A DNA stretch of 11,746 bases, taken from positions 1 to 11,746 of the forward strand of contig DCUH01000032.1 of assembly GCA_002327765.1 (NCBI GenBank), read 5' to 3'. Position numbers and translations under genes: made by a program. The notes below the pieces were generated by a model. That model saw only the letters and a list, made by a program, of their open reading frames with translations, was not told the DNA's origin and did not search any database. Position 1 is the first letter of the stretch. Each line of letters starts with the position of its first letter. Below are positions 1 through 6,617 of this stretch, one piece after another. The DNA is from a bacterium UBA2219. Lineage in GTDB: Bacteria; Desulfobacterota; Deferrimicrobia; Deferrimicrobiales; Deferrimicrobiaceae.

Positions 1-428
1 GCCGCATCGTGGAGGAAGGCGACCCGAAGAAGATCTATTTCCGGTCCGACTCGAAATTCGTGGCCGACTTCATCGGCCGCGCCAACCTGGTCCCGGGGAA
101 GGTGGCGTCTCTGATAGGGGAACACGCCGCCCTAGAGACGTCCATCGGCACGATCGTCGCCATGAACCCGCAGAAGATCGCCCCCGGGGCCGAGGCGCTG
201 GCGTGCGTGCGCCCCGAGTTCATCCGCGTCGCGGGGGCCGGCGGGAACGGCAACGTCTTCCGCGGCAAGGTGGAGACGCTGCTCTTCGTCGGGGAAGCGT
301 ACGAGGGCGAGATCCGGATCGGCGACACGCTGGTCACCACGTCGATCCCCCCCACCGCCGACATCGCGGAAGGGGGCGAGGTTTCCGTCGCCTTCGAACC
401 CGACCACTGCTTCCTGCTCCCGGCCTGA
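1..428 (+). CDS. ABC transporter ATP-binding protein, C-terminal fragment (PotA/FbpC type, TOBE domain)
   Basis: This is the 3' end of a gene that begins before the window; the first complete codon is at position 3 and the stop is TGA 426-428. The fragment opens with RIVEEGDPKKIYFRSDSKFV followed by ADFIGRANLV. This is the conserved stretch just after the H-loop of CUT1/PotA/FbpC-type ATPases, where the ATPase domain passes into the C-terminal regulatory domain. The remaining roughly 100 residues fit a TOBE_2 fold (ACVRPEFIRV, then a beta-rich stretch with GKVETLLFVGEAYEGEIRIG). Walker A, Walker B and signature motifs lie upstream and cannot be seen. The permease gene starts 17 bases downstream on the same strand, so the two form an operon. 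The protein would power uptake through that permease from the cytoplasmic side. An iron(III)-type substrate is suggested by the permease family; polyamine, thiamine or phosphonate uptake are alternatives. Confidence 0.87.
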   Translation, partial: RIVEEGDPKKIYFRSDSKFVADFIGRANLVPGKVASLIGEHAALETSIGTIVAMNPQKIAPGAEALACVRPEFIRVAGAGGNGNVFRGKVETLLFVGEAYEGEIRIGDTLVTTSIPPTADIAEGGEVSVAFEPDHCFLLPA

Positions 429-445
429 TATAAAAGAGGCGGACC

Positions 446-2128
446 ATGGGCAAGCGCTCCCTCCTGACCCCCTCGCTCATCGCCGTCGTCGGCCTGCTGA
501 CGATCAGCCCCGTGCTGATGCTCCTGTTCGGCAGCTTCACGGAGGGGCTGGGCGCCTTCGGGGCCTTTACTACCTCCAAGTACGTCGAGGCCTACACCGA
601 CCCGGCGCTCGCGGAGATCCTCTGGAACACGGTGGTCTTCACCCTCGGCTCGGCCGCCGTCGCCACCCTGCTCGCGCTTTTTTTGTCCTACGTGAACACG
701 CGGACCGACGTCCCCTTCAAGTTCTTCTTCGGGATCATCTCCGTCATCCCGATGATGATCCCGCACATCCTGTTCGCGAGCAGCTGGGTGCTCCTCCTGA
801 ACCCGAGCAACGGGATCCTGAACCGGTACCTGATCGGGGCGCTCGGCCTGGAAAGCGCCCCGTTCGACATCTACACGCTCAAAGGAATGATCCTCGTCGA
901 GGGGCTGCTCGACCTGCCGATCGCCTACCTCATCATCGCCCCGGCCATGGGCTCCTTCGACATCGCGCTCGAGGAGTCCTCCCGGGTCTGCGGCGGGAGC
1001 ACCCTGCGCACGATGGCCCGCGTGACGCTGCCGGTCCTGCGGCCGGCGATCCTGGCCTCGATCATCCTCGTGATCGTGCGCTGCCTCGCCTCCTTCGCCG
1101 TCCCGTCGGTCATCGGAATGCCGGGGCGGATCTACGTGCTGGCGACCCACATCTACCGGATGACGTCTACCGGCTTTTCCGCCGACTACGGGAAGGCGGC
1201 CGCCGTGGGGATGAGCGCGCTGGCCGCGGCGGTCCTCCTGATCTACCTGTACCGCTGGATGACGCGGGAGAGCGAGCGGTACGTCACCGTCTCCGGGCGC
1301 GGCTTCAAGCCCGCCCTGATCGAGCTGAAAGGCTCCCGCTACCCGGTGATGGGCTTCGTCGGCCTGCTCTCCTTCGTGCTCATCGTCCTGCCGGTCGTGG
1401 TGCTCTTCTACACGTCGATGATCCCCTACGTGATGACCCCGAGCGCCAAGGCGTTCTCGCTGATGAGCTGGAAGAACTGGACCGACGTGCTGAAGGACCC
1501 GGTGTCGCTGCTGTCGCTGAAGAACAGCCTCACGCTCGGCGTCGTCGGCGCCACCCTCGGGGTGATCCTTTCGATCCTCGTCTCCTACGTCATCGTCAAG
1601 GTGCGCACCACCGCGGCGGGGATCCTCGACTCGCTGAGCTTCCTGTCGTTCTCTTTCCCCGGCATCGTCATCGGCGTGGGGTTCATGTGGTTCTTCGTCC
1701 GCACCCCCCTCTACTCCACCCTGACGGCGCTCCTGATCGGGTATATCGCCACCTACCTGCCGTACGGCATCCGGCCGCTCTCCAGCGCGTTCGTCCAGAT
1801 CCACAGCCACCTGGAGGAGTCGTCCAAAGTGTGCGGCGCGGGCCCCTTCGCCACGATGCGGCGGATCGTCGTCCCGCTGCTGATCCCCGGCGTCGTCTCC
1901 GCGTGGGTCCTGATGGCCACCATGTTCGTCCGGGAGCTGACCCTCTCGGTCGTCCTCTCCCGGCCGGGCTCCGAGGTGCTTGCGGTGCAGATCCTGAAAT
2001 TCTCCGAGGACGGGATGTGGGGGAAGCTCTCCGCCCTCGGGATCATGATGATCTTCATCTCCACCGCGCTGGTCACGACGGCCGTGCTCCTGGGGAAGTT
2101 CTTCGCCCGGAAGGGGAAACCGGTTTGA
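446..2128 (+). CDS. ABC transporter permease, fused two-domain (FbpB/ThiP-like, probable iron(III) type)
   Basis: This is a 560-residue polytopic inner-membrane protein made of two tandem binding-protein-dependent transport (BPD_transp_1) domains. Each half has about six hydrophobic segments and ends in its own EAA cytoplasmic loop that docks on the ATPase. The first loop runs from E176 (EESSRVCGG, conserved G183, ending LP at 195-196). The second runs from E457 (EESSKVCGAG, G464, ending at P477). The two loops are clearly similar to each other, showing internal duplication. Fused permeases of this length are typical of FbpB/SfuB iron(III), ThiP thiamine and related importers; substrate cannot be decided from the permease alone. 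ATG 446 follows an AGAGGCGG ribosome-binding stretch at 435-442, 17 bases after the ATPase stop. A terminator directly follows the gene, so it is the last gene of its operon. The periplasmic binding protein is not in the window. Confidence 0.93.
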   Translation: MGKRSLLTPSLIAVVGLLTISPVLMLLFGSFTEGLGAFGAFTTSKYVEAYTDPALAEILWNTVVFTLGSAAVATLLALFLSYVNTRTDVPFKFFFGIISVIPMMIPHILFASSWVLLLNPSNGILNRYLIGALGLESAPFDIYTLKGMILVEGLLDLPIAYLIIAPAMGSFDIALEESSRVCGGSTLRTMARVTLPVLRPAILASIILVIVRCLASFAVPSVIGMPGRIYVLATHIYRMTSTGFSADYGKAAAVGMSALAAAVLLIYLYRWMTRESERYVTVSGRGFKPALIELKGSRYPVMGFVGLLSFVLIVLPVVVLFYTSMIPYVMTPSAKAFSLMSWKNWTDVLKDPVSLLSLKNSLTLGVVGATLGVILSILVSYVIVKVRTTAAGILDSLSFLSFSFPGIVIGVGFMWFFVRTPLYSTLTALLIGYIATYLPYGIRPLSSAFVQIHSHLEESSKVCGAGPFATMRRIVVPLLIPGVVSAWVLMATMFVRELTLSVVLSRPGSEVLAVQILKFSEDGMWGKLSALGIMMIFISTALVTTAVLLGKFFARKGKPV

Positions 2129-2153
2129 CGAGGGGGATGGCGCGAAAATAATA

Positions 2154-2185
2154 AAGGGCGGGGAGATCCCCCGCCCTTGGTTTTT
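2154..2185. terminator. Rho-independent terminator, probably bidirectional
   Basis: A perfect 10-bp inverted repeat, AAGGGCGGGG (2154-2163) and CCCCGCCCTT (2169-2178), encloses a 5-base AGATC loop and is followed by GG and TTTTT (2181-2185). On the opposite strand the same stem is followed by TTTATTATTTT. It sits between two convergent genes, 26 bases after the permease stop and just beyond the end of the PEP-CTERM gene, so it can serve both. Confidence 0.85.
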
Positions 2186-2206
2186 GCGGCTGCCGGCGCG
2201 GAAGCG

Positions 2207-2747
2207 CTACTTCCGAAGCCTCCTGCGCGCGATCCCCGCCAGCCCGACCAGCCCGCTGCCGAAGAGGAGGAGGGTGCCGGGCAGGCCGTCCCGGGTCAGG
2301 TCCGACCCTGCAGCGGCGATACCGTAATTGTCGCCTCCCGTCGCAGCCCCGCTGAAACCACCGAGCCCGTAACCCACGGTGCCGATCCCGTAGGCGTAGG
2401 CTGAATAATCGATTCCTCTGTTGGCGATTTTATCGGTTTGCTGGAACAGGTTTACAAACTGATACATTCCGTCCGTCGACCCGCCTTGCACGGCCGGGGC
2501 GATATCCACGTTGGAGATGTGTGTGGTACTAGCAGTCCACACGGTCGCCGCCCGCCCGTCGAAACCGGAGGTACCCAAGGGAGTGCTGTAATCCTTCAGG
2601 GAGAAGAAGATGCCCGTGACCAAGTTGCCCCGAAGAAATGGGCAACCCGTCAGTGCCTGTTCCCGACGCAGAAACCAATGCGGCGCGCGCGGAAAACGGC
2701 ATGCACCCAATCAAAAGAACCAGAACCAGCCATCCGGTTTTTCGAAT
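2207..2747 (-). pseudogene. PEP-CTERM-type exported protein, apparently frameshifted and with lost start codon
   Basis: The C-terminus is a PEP-CTERM sorting signal: LPGTLLLFGSGLVGLAGIAR followed by a basic RRRLRK tail. Such signals mark proteins handled by an exosortase and destined for the surface or exopolysaccharide matrix. The N-terminus lies in another frame: a signal peptide RKTGWLVLVLLIGC followed by MPFSARA and then ALVSAS, with a typical A-x-A cleavage site. Dropping one base from the G4 run at 2628-2631 (- strand) joins the frames as ...DGLPISSGNLVTGIFFSLKD..., giving a protein of about 179 residues. A good Shine-Dalgarno AAGGAG (2757-2762) is followed after 9 bases by ATT (2745-2747) exactly where an ATG is expected. 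The middle part (TTHISNVDIAPAVQGGSTDG, later Gly/Tyr-rich) has no recognised domain. Either the gene is decaying or the sequence has errors here; an ATT start plus programmed shifting is much less likely. No exosortase is in the window. Stop TAG at 2207-2209. Confidence 0.72.
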
Positions 2748-2762
2748 AAACGTAAACTCCTT

Positions 2763-3058
2763 GAAAATCCATAAGTAAGATTTTTTTAAGTATCTGAAAC
2801 TTGACCTTTCGTCCTGAAGGGCTGAATTTCCGCGTTCCGCAGCGCACCGACCATGCCCGGAAGGAAACCCAGCCATCAATAATGTTAGGCAATATCTGCG
2901 CAAATGTTTCAAAAAAACACAACCTACGGTTTTTAAACGATTTTACTTGAACAAGCCCTCATGGAAATCGATAGCAAACCTCGATAAACCAGGGGAAAAG
3001 GGAACATATTTTCCCATAATGACTCGATACGCCGTTTCGAAAATGCCATACGGACGGA
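2763..3058. other. AT-rich intergenic spacer, no gene supported
   Basis: This roughly 300-base stretch is much richer in A and T than the flanking genes, especially 2763-2800 and 2880-3050. It would carry the 5' region of the PEP-CTERM gene and the 3' end of the chrA transcript, both on the - strand. A 7-bp inverted repeat, GGGAAAA (2993-2999) and TTTTCCC (3009-3015), could form a hairpin after the chrA operon but lacks a following T run on the - strand. Runs of T or A occur at 2781-2787 and 2911-2917. Short open frames here have no ribosome-binding site or recognisable protein character. Confidence 0.5.
2839..2853 (-). promoter_or_regulatory. Possible sigma-54 promoter upstream of the PEP-CTERM gene
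   Basis: On the - strand TGGTCGGTGCGCTGC contains the GG-N10-GC spacing of sigma-54 promoters and partly matches the TGGYAC-N5-TTGC consensus (TGGT at -24, CTGC at -12). It would start transcription about 80 bases before the predicted translation start. PEP-CTERM genes are often controlled by PrsK/PrsR with sigma-54, which makes the site worth noting. In GC-rich DNA such a match can arise by chance, and the A and C of TGGCAC are not kept. Confidence 0.25.
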
Positions 3059-3577
3059 TTAGGAGAGCAGCAGCCCCAGGACGCCGCCGGCCAGGATGAT
3101 GAGGGCGGGATTTCCCCGGAAGTACGCCCAGGCGGCGGCCCCGGCCCCGATCAGCCAGGTGGCGGGATCCGTCATCGTCTGGCGGCCTATCTCCACGGCG
3201 GCCGCCAGGATCAGGGCGACCACCATCGGCCGCAGGCCGAACAGCGGGCCTTCCACCAGCCGCCGCTGTGCGCGGGACTCGGAGAAGAAGACGAGCCCCA
3301 CCATCGCCAGGATCGACGGGATGGAAACCGCCACCGTGGCCACCAACGAGCCCCAGACCCCGCCCACCTTGAAGCCCACATAGGTCGCCGCGTTGGTCGC
3401 CACCGGCCCGGGCGTCATCTGGGCCAGGGCGAACAGGTCCACCATCTCGGAGGAGGTCAGCCACCGGTGCTGGCGGACCAGCACCTCCGAGAGCAGCGGG
3501 TACATCGCGTTGCCGCCGCCGAAGCTCAGGGCCCCGATGTAGAGGAAGACGAGGAAAAGCCCAAGCAGCGGCGCCAT
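3059..3577 (-). CDS. chrA: Chromate transporter, short-chain ChrA subunit (second of a pair)
   Basis: This is a 172-residue hydrophobic protein with a single CHR domain. Family motifs visible are FLYIGALSFGGGNAMYPLL near residues 11-29, FALAQMTPGPVATNAATYVG in the middle, and several membrane helices after residue 75 (for example PSILAMVGLVFF and VVALILAAAVEIG). Single-domain ChrA proteins are about half the size of the long fused ChrA. They normally occur as gene pairs whose products are thought to work together in the inner membrane, expelling chromate driven by the membrane gradient. The ATG at 3575-3577 comes one base after the stop of the preceding chrA gene (TGA-G-ATG), a tight arrangement that implies translational coupling. 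Stop TAA 3059-3061. Some members of the family have no proven link to chromate, so the substrate is a family-level call. Confidence 0.9.
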   Translation of the reverse strand: MAPLLGLFLVFLYIGALSFGGGNAMYPLLSEVLVRQHRWLTSSEMVDLFALAQMTPGPVATNAATYVGFKVGGVWGSLVATVAVSIPSILAMVGLVFFSESRAQRRLVEGPLFGLRPMVVALILAAAVEIGRQTMTDPATWLIGAGAAAWAYFRGNPALIILAGGVLGLLLS

Positions 3578-3578
3578 C

Positions 3579-4133
3579 TCAGGCCGCCCTCCGGTCCCGG
3601 GGCGGCTCCCACCGCTGCCTCGGGCAGAAGAGATACCCCGCGGCAGCGGCGGCGAGGATCACCAGCGCCGGGTGCGCCCCCGCGAGCGCGACGAGGACGA
3701 ATCCCGCCACGGCCACCATCACCGTCCAGCGGTCTTTCAGTACCTGACGGCCCATGGACCAGACCGCGACCACCAGCAGCCCCACCACGGCCGGCCGCGC
3801 GCCGTAAAGGAACGCCTCGACCGCCGGCAGGCTGCGATAGCGCAGGAAAGCCGCCGCGATGGCGAGGATGGCGGCGAACGACGGGATGACCGTGGCGACC
3901 GTCGCCACGAACGCCCCGCGGAGCCCGGCGACGGTGTACCCCACGATGGAGGAGGCGTTGATGGCCACTCCCCCGGGCCCGCACTGGGCCCAGGCCATGA
4001 TGTCGAGGAATTTCTCCGGGGTGATGAGGCGGCGCCGCTCGACGAGCTCCCGCTGGATCATGGGAACCATGACGTACCCGCCGCCGAGGGTGAAGGCGCC
4101 GATCCGCAGAAAGACGAGGAAGAGGGTCCGCAG
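3579..4133 (-). CDS. chrA: Chromate transporter, short-chain ChrA subunit (first of a pair), start codon unresolved
   Basis: This is the first half-size CHR protein of the pair. Conserved motifs are LFLVFLRIGAFTLGGGYVMV, then PMIQRELVERRRLITPEKFL, MAWAQCGPGGVAINASSIVG, and hydrophobic helices to the C-terminus (VEAFLYGARPAVVGLLVVAV). An in-frame ATG exists at 4070 but lies inside the conserved GGGYVM motif, so starting there would cut off the first membrane segment. The frame is open back to a stop at 4197-4199, yet that stretch contains no ATG, GTG or TTG. The coordinate given uses an in-frame CTG at 4131-4133. A strong GGGAGGA stretch at 4174-4180 has no start codon at the usual distance, and ATG 4185 is in a different frame that stops after 13 codons. 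A lost or altered start, a one-base shift near 4140-4180, or a rare start codon are all possible. Stop TGA 3579-3581. Confidence 0.82.
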   Translation of the reverse strand: MRTLFLVFLRIGAFTLGGGYVMVPMIQRELVERRRLITPEKFLDIMAWAQCGPGGVAINASSIVGYTVAGLRGAFVATVATVIPSFAAILAIAAAFLRYRSLPAVEAFLYGARPAVVGLLVVAVWSMGRQVLKDRWTVMVAVAGFVLVALAGAHPALVILAAAAAGYLFCPRQRWEPPRDRRAA

Positions 4134-4191
4134 CTCTTTCCGGTCAGGATTGCCGGCTCGCGCCGGGTGAGATTCCTCCCGCCATAAGCGA

Positions 4192-4395
4192 CTATCTTAA
4201 CAGGGCGGGGTTCTGCCTCGGAAGATTCCGCTGTCCGTTCCGGTCGTTTTCCTGCGTCTGGCGGGCGGCGTGCTCCGCCCGGGCCGTTTCCGCGGAGGGA
4301 GGAGCGCTGTCCGCGGGTTCATGGAAGAGGAACGGAAGCGCTACAAGCAGAAGGAACAAGAGGACGGCGGGAAGCCGTTCGCCGCGCCTGGTCAT
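4192..4395 (-). CDS. Small membrane-anchored or secreted protein of unknown function
   Basis: This is a 67-residue ORF. A short basic N-terminus (MTRRGER) is followed by a hydrophobic segment, LPAVLLFLLLVALPFLF (about residues 8-24), and then a polar tail rich in Ala, Arg, Asn, Gln and Glu. The hydrophobic stretch fits a signal peptide or single membrane helix; PADSAPP could follow a cleavage site, but none is convincing. Support for translation is a strong Shine-Dalgarno GGAGGT six bases before ATG 4393-4395. It stops (TAG 4192-4194) close to the start region of the first chrA gene on the same strand, so it probably leads that operon. I do not recognise the family. The tail could be compositional noise in GC-rich DNA, which keeps confidence moderate. 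Confidence 0.5.
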   Translation of the reverse strand: MTRRGERLPAVLLFLLLVALPFLFHEPADSAPPSAETARAEHAARQTQENDRNGQRNLPRQNPALLR

Positions 4396-4791
4396 CGCGC
4401 GACCTCCCCGGCGGCGGACTCCTGGAGCTTCCCTCCATGGAAGATCCTGCGCAGGGCGGCTTTCAGCCGATCCCTCTTCGGAAATGTCTTCATCCTGTAC
4501 TGATCCATGAAACCTGGAATTTGAAAGGCACCGGGCGGGACGTCCACCGCCGCGAATATCGGAAATCCTGTCGGCAGGAACGGAGGGTGTCTTTAACCCC
4601 GCGGCGGAAACGCGGGATGTTGCCGGGAAGCCGGCGGGACTTCCCCAAAACGGGCGTCGAATATATCATGGATACATATGCCTTCCGGTTCCTCGCGGAC
4701 GTTCATGTGGCTCTCCGTCATCCTGTCGGCGATCGGGTCCATGACCGGGAGAATACCGGGGTAAGGCCACGGGGGGAGAGACGAAGGGTCC
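4396..4791. other. Divergent intergenic/leader region
   Basis: About 400 bases separate the - strand chrA-side unit from the + strand gene at 4792. There is no convincing long gene: the open frame that crosses it is a shadow of the 4792 gene. Small perfect inverted repeats are present: CGGCT-TTC-AGCCG (4457-4469), TCCTG-TCGG-CAGGA (4566-4579) and CCCGCG-N7-CGCGGG (4598-4616). None has a T run typical of an intrinsic terminator. A possible small peptide ORF lies at 4678-4764. I could not find a convincing -35/-10 pair or match a known riboswitch. Confidence 0.5.
4678..4764 (+). CDS. Possible 28-residue membrane peptide (leader ORF)
   Basis: ATG 4678 to TAA 4762-4764 encodes MPSGSSRTFMWLSVILSAIG followed by SMTGRIPG. 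It has one short hydrophobic core (about residues 9-20) flanked by polar and basic residues, as in small single-pass membrane peptides. It ends 27 bases before the ATG of the PEPCK-like gene, on the same strand. There is no clear Shine-Dalgarno sequence upstream of its ATG, and a frame this short occurs easily by chance. I report it as a candidate only. Confidence 0.22.
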   Translation: MPSGSSRTFMWLSVILSAIGSMTGRIPG

Positions 4792-6594
4792 ATGAGCAGC
4801 CAGCGCACGGTCATCAACGACCAGTACCTGCGGGAGATGCACTTCGACGGCACCCAGGTCATCATGCACACGGACGGGATCCTGTGCATGACGATACCGG
4901 AGGTGGTGAACAGCCGCGCGTTCGAGGCGGTCCTGTACATGTTCCTCGACCGGCTCGTCGAGAAGGGGGACCCGATCCTCGACGCCCTCCGGTCGGACGT
5001 CGGGACGCCGGCCGGGCGGTCCTACCTCCTGCGGCTGCTGCGCATCCTTTCCGAGATGCCGCTCGAGCACGCGGCCAAGACGGTCCCGAGCGCGGACGCC
5101 TACCTGGAGGACCCCCGCTCCCTCCACCTCTTCGTGGAGAAGTTCTACGACTTCTGGCGCTCCTTCGACCGGTACCTCGTCTGCCACTCCGAGCAGGGGC
5201 CCCAGAGCCACGACCTGCGCCCCTACCGGACCTTCACCGCGACCACCGAGCGGCTCAAGGACCTGGCCAGGGGGCTGTACCGCGACATCTGCGAGAACAT
5301 CACCGGGGAGCACTGCCGCATCTACCGGCAGGTTTCCGCGGGCGCCGACGTCGGACTGATCGCCGTGCAGCGGAAGTGGAACCTCCCGACGCCGGAGGCC
5401 GCGGCGCTCGAGGACATCCCGTTCATCCGGCAGGTGCTCATCAATCCCCCGCTGATCATCGACCCCCCCGAGAACAAGCGGACCGGCCAGTTCCTCCGGG
5501 TCGACTCCAACCCCCTCGAGGGGCTCGCCCCCGAGGAGGGGAAATGGCTCTGCTACCCGGCACAGGTGGGCCCCGTGGTGGTCTTCATCTATTTCCACCA
5601 GATGTTCATGGGGCTGGGCATCTCGCTGGCCAATCTGTTCGAGCTGGCGACGGACGAGCAGGTCGCCGCGGGGCCCGACGCCGTCTATTTGTACGGCGTC
5701 GACCCGGGGCGCATGTCCCGGTACGGGGAGCTGCCCACGGTGTTCTACGACGACGAGGCCGGCAAACTGCTGGTCGCGGCCGTCCCCGGGGAGAGCCGCT
5801 TCGGCTACTTCGGCTACCTGAAGAAGATGGCGCTCACCCTCCACAACATCCTCATGATGAAGCGGGGCCGGATGCCGTTCCACGGGGCGATGGCGCTGAT
5901 CCACCTGAAGAGGCGGCGCAACGTGAACGTCCTCGTCATCGGGGACACCGCCACGGGCAAGTCCGAGACGCTGGAGGCGCTGCGCCTCCAGGCCGGCGAC
6001 GCGATCCGGGGGATCACGATCATCGCCGACGACATGGGCTCGCTGGGAGTCCGCGAGGATGGGCGGGTCGTGGGCTACGGGACGGAGATCGGCGCCTTCA
6101 TCCGGCTCGACGACCTGCAGCGGGGGTACGCCTTCGGCCAGGTCGACCGCGCCATCATCATGAGCCCGCAGAAGGCCAACGCGCGGGTCCTCGTGCCCGT
6201 CGGCTACCTCGGGGAGATCCTCGCCGGGTACCCCGTGGACTACATCCTGTACGCCAACAACTACGAGCAGGTCGACGAGGCCCATCCCCTCATCTCTCCG
6301 TTGCCCACGCCGGAGGCCGCGCTCCGCGTTTTCCGGGACGGCGCGGCCATGGCGAAGGGGACGACCACGGCCACGGGGCTGGTGCACAGCTACTTCGCCA
6401 ACATCTTCGGGCCGCCCCAGTACATGGACCGCCACGAGGAGCTCGCGGGGAAGACGTTCCGGGCCGCCTATAACGCGAACACGTTCGTCGGCCAGCTCCG
6501 CACGCGCCTCGGCGTGCCGGGGTACGAGATGAACGGCCCGAGGGAGGCGGCGGCCGCGCTGCTGGAGATGATCATGAAAGAAACCCCGGCATAA
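4792..6594 (+). CDS. Uncharacterised protein with PEP carboxykinase/HprK-like P-loop domain
   Basis: This is a 600-residue, probably cytoplasmic protein. Residues about 335-600 follow the order of motifs in ATP-dependent PEP carboxykinase. They are YFGYLKK (Y339, K345), H364 in PFHGAM, the P-loop GDTATGKS (384-391), ADD (D413, D414), YGTEIGAFIRL, NARVLVPV (R465), and a final TTTATGLVHSYFANIFGPPQ. Compared from memory with E. coli PckA, these fall at Y207, K213, H232, K254/T255 (here K390/S391), D268/D269 and R333. The spacing from K345 to H364 (19 residues) is the same. The GKSET...ADD pairing also recalls HPr kinase. Residues 1-330 do not resemble PEPCK: no GRSPKD motif is seen. They include a hydrophobic patch, VGPVVVFIYFHQMFMGLGIS (about 257-276). 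So a true carboxykinase is unlikely; a kinase or phosphotransferase is an inference. ATG 4792 follows a GGGGGGAGAG...GAAGGG purine stretch at 4771-4788. A 143-aa gene follows after 23 bases. Confidence 0.88.
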   Translation: MSSQRTVINDQYLREMHFDGTQVIMHTDGILCMTIPEVVNSRAFEAVLYMFLDRLVEKGDPILDALRSDVGTPAGRSYLLRLLRILSEMPLEHAAKTVPSADAYLEDPRSLHLFVEKFYDFWRSFDRYLVCHSEQGPQSHDLRPYRTFTATTERLKDLARGLYRDICENITGEHCRIYRQVSAGADVGLIAVQRKWNLPTPEAAALEDIPFIRQVLINPPLIIDPPENKRTGQFLRVDSNPLEGLAPEEGKWLCYPAQVGPVVVFIYFHQMFMGLGISLANLFELATDEQVAAGPDAVYLYGVDPGRMSRYGELPTVFYDDEAGKLLVAAVPGESRFGYFGYLKKMALTLHNILMMKRGRMPFHGAMALIHLKRRRNVNVLVIGDTATGKSETLEALRLQAGDAIRGITIIADDMGSLGVREDGRVVGYGTEIGAFIRLDDLQRGYAFGQVDRAIIMSPQKANARVLVPVGYLGEILAGYPVDYILYANNYEQVDEAHPLISPLPTPEAALRVFRDGAAMAKGTTTATGLVHSYFANIFGPPQYMDRHEELAGKTFRAAYNANTFVGQLRTRLGVPGYEMNGPREAAAALLEMIMKETPA

Positions 6595-6617
6595 AGCCGG
6601 TCAGGAGGTCCTGGGAC

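Noticed and set aside
35..1810. Open frame of 591 codons on the - strand opposite the ABC genes
   Set aside because: Low-complexity charged translation opposite a well-supported ATPase end and permease; a shadow.
2763..2880. Cyclic-di-GMP (GEMM) riboswitch before the PEP-CTERM gene
   Set aside because: I looked for the conserved GEMM core because such switches are common in Geobacter-like bacteria, but the sequence does not match it.
2993..3015. GGGAAAA/TTTTCCC hairpin as a terminator for the chrA operon
   Set aside because: The stem is short and AT-rich with no T run after it on the - strand, so it is not a convincing intrinsic terminator.
2943..3464. - strand frame running from within chrA into the AT-rich spacer
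   Set aside because: The first part is an out-of-frame shadow of chrA. The last 37 or so residues look slightly protein-like but have no start or ribosome-binding site of their own.
4666..6435. Open frame of 589 codons on the - strand opposite the PEPCK-like gene
   Set aside because: Antisense shadow with biased composition and no motifs.
4437..6473. Open frame of 678 codons on the + strand overlapping the PEPCK-like gene
   Set aside because: Out of frame with the conserved PEPCK-like motifs, with an Arg/Pro/Gly/His-rich translation; its upstream part has no ribosome-binding site or conserved protein look.
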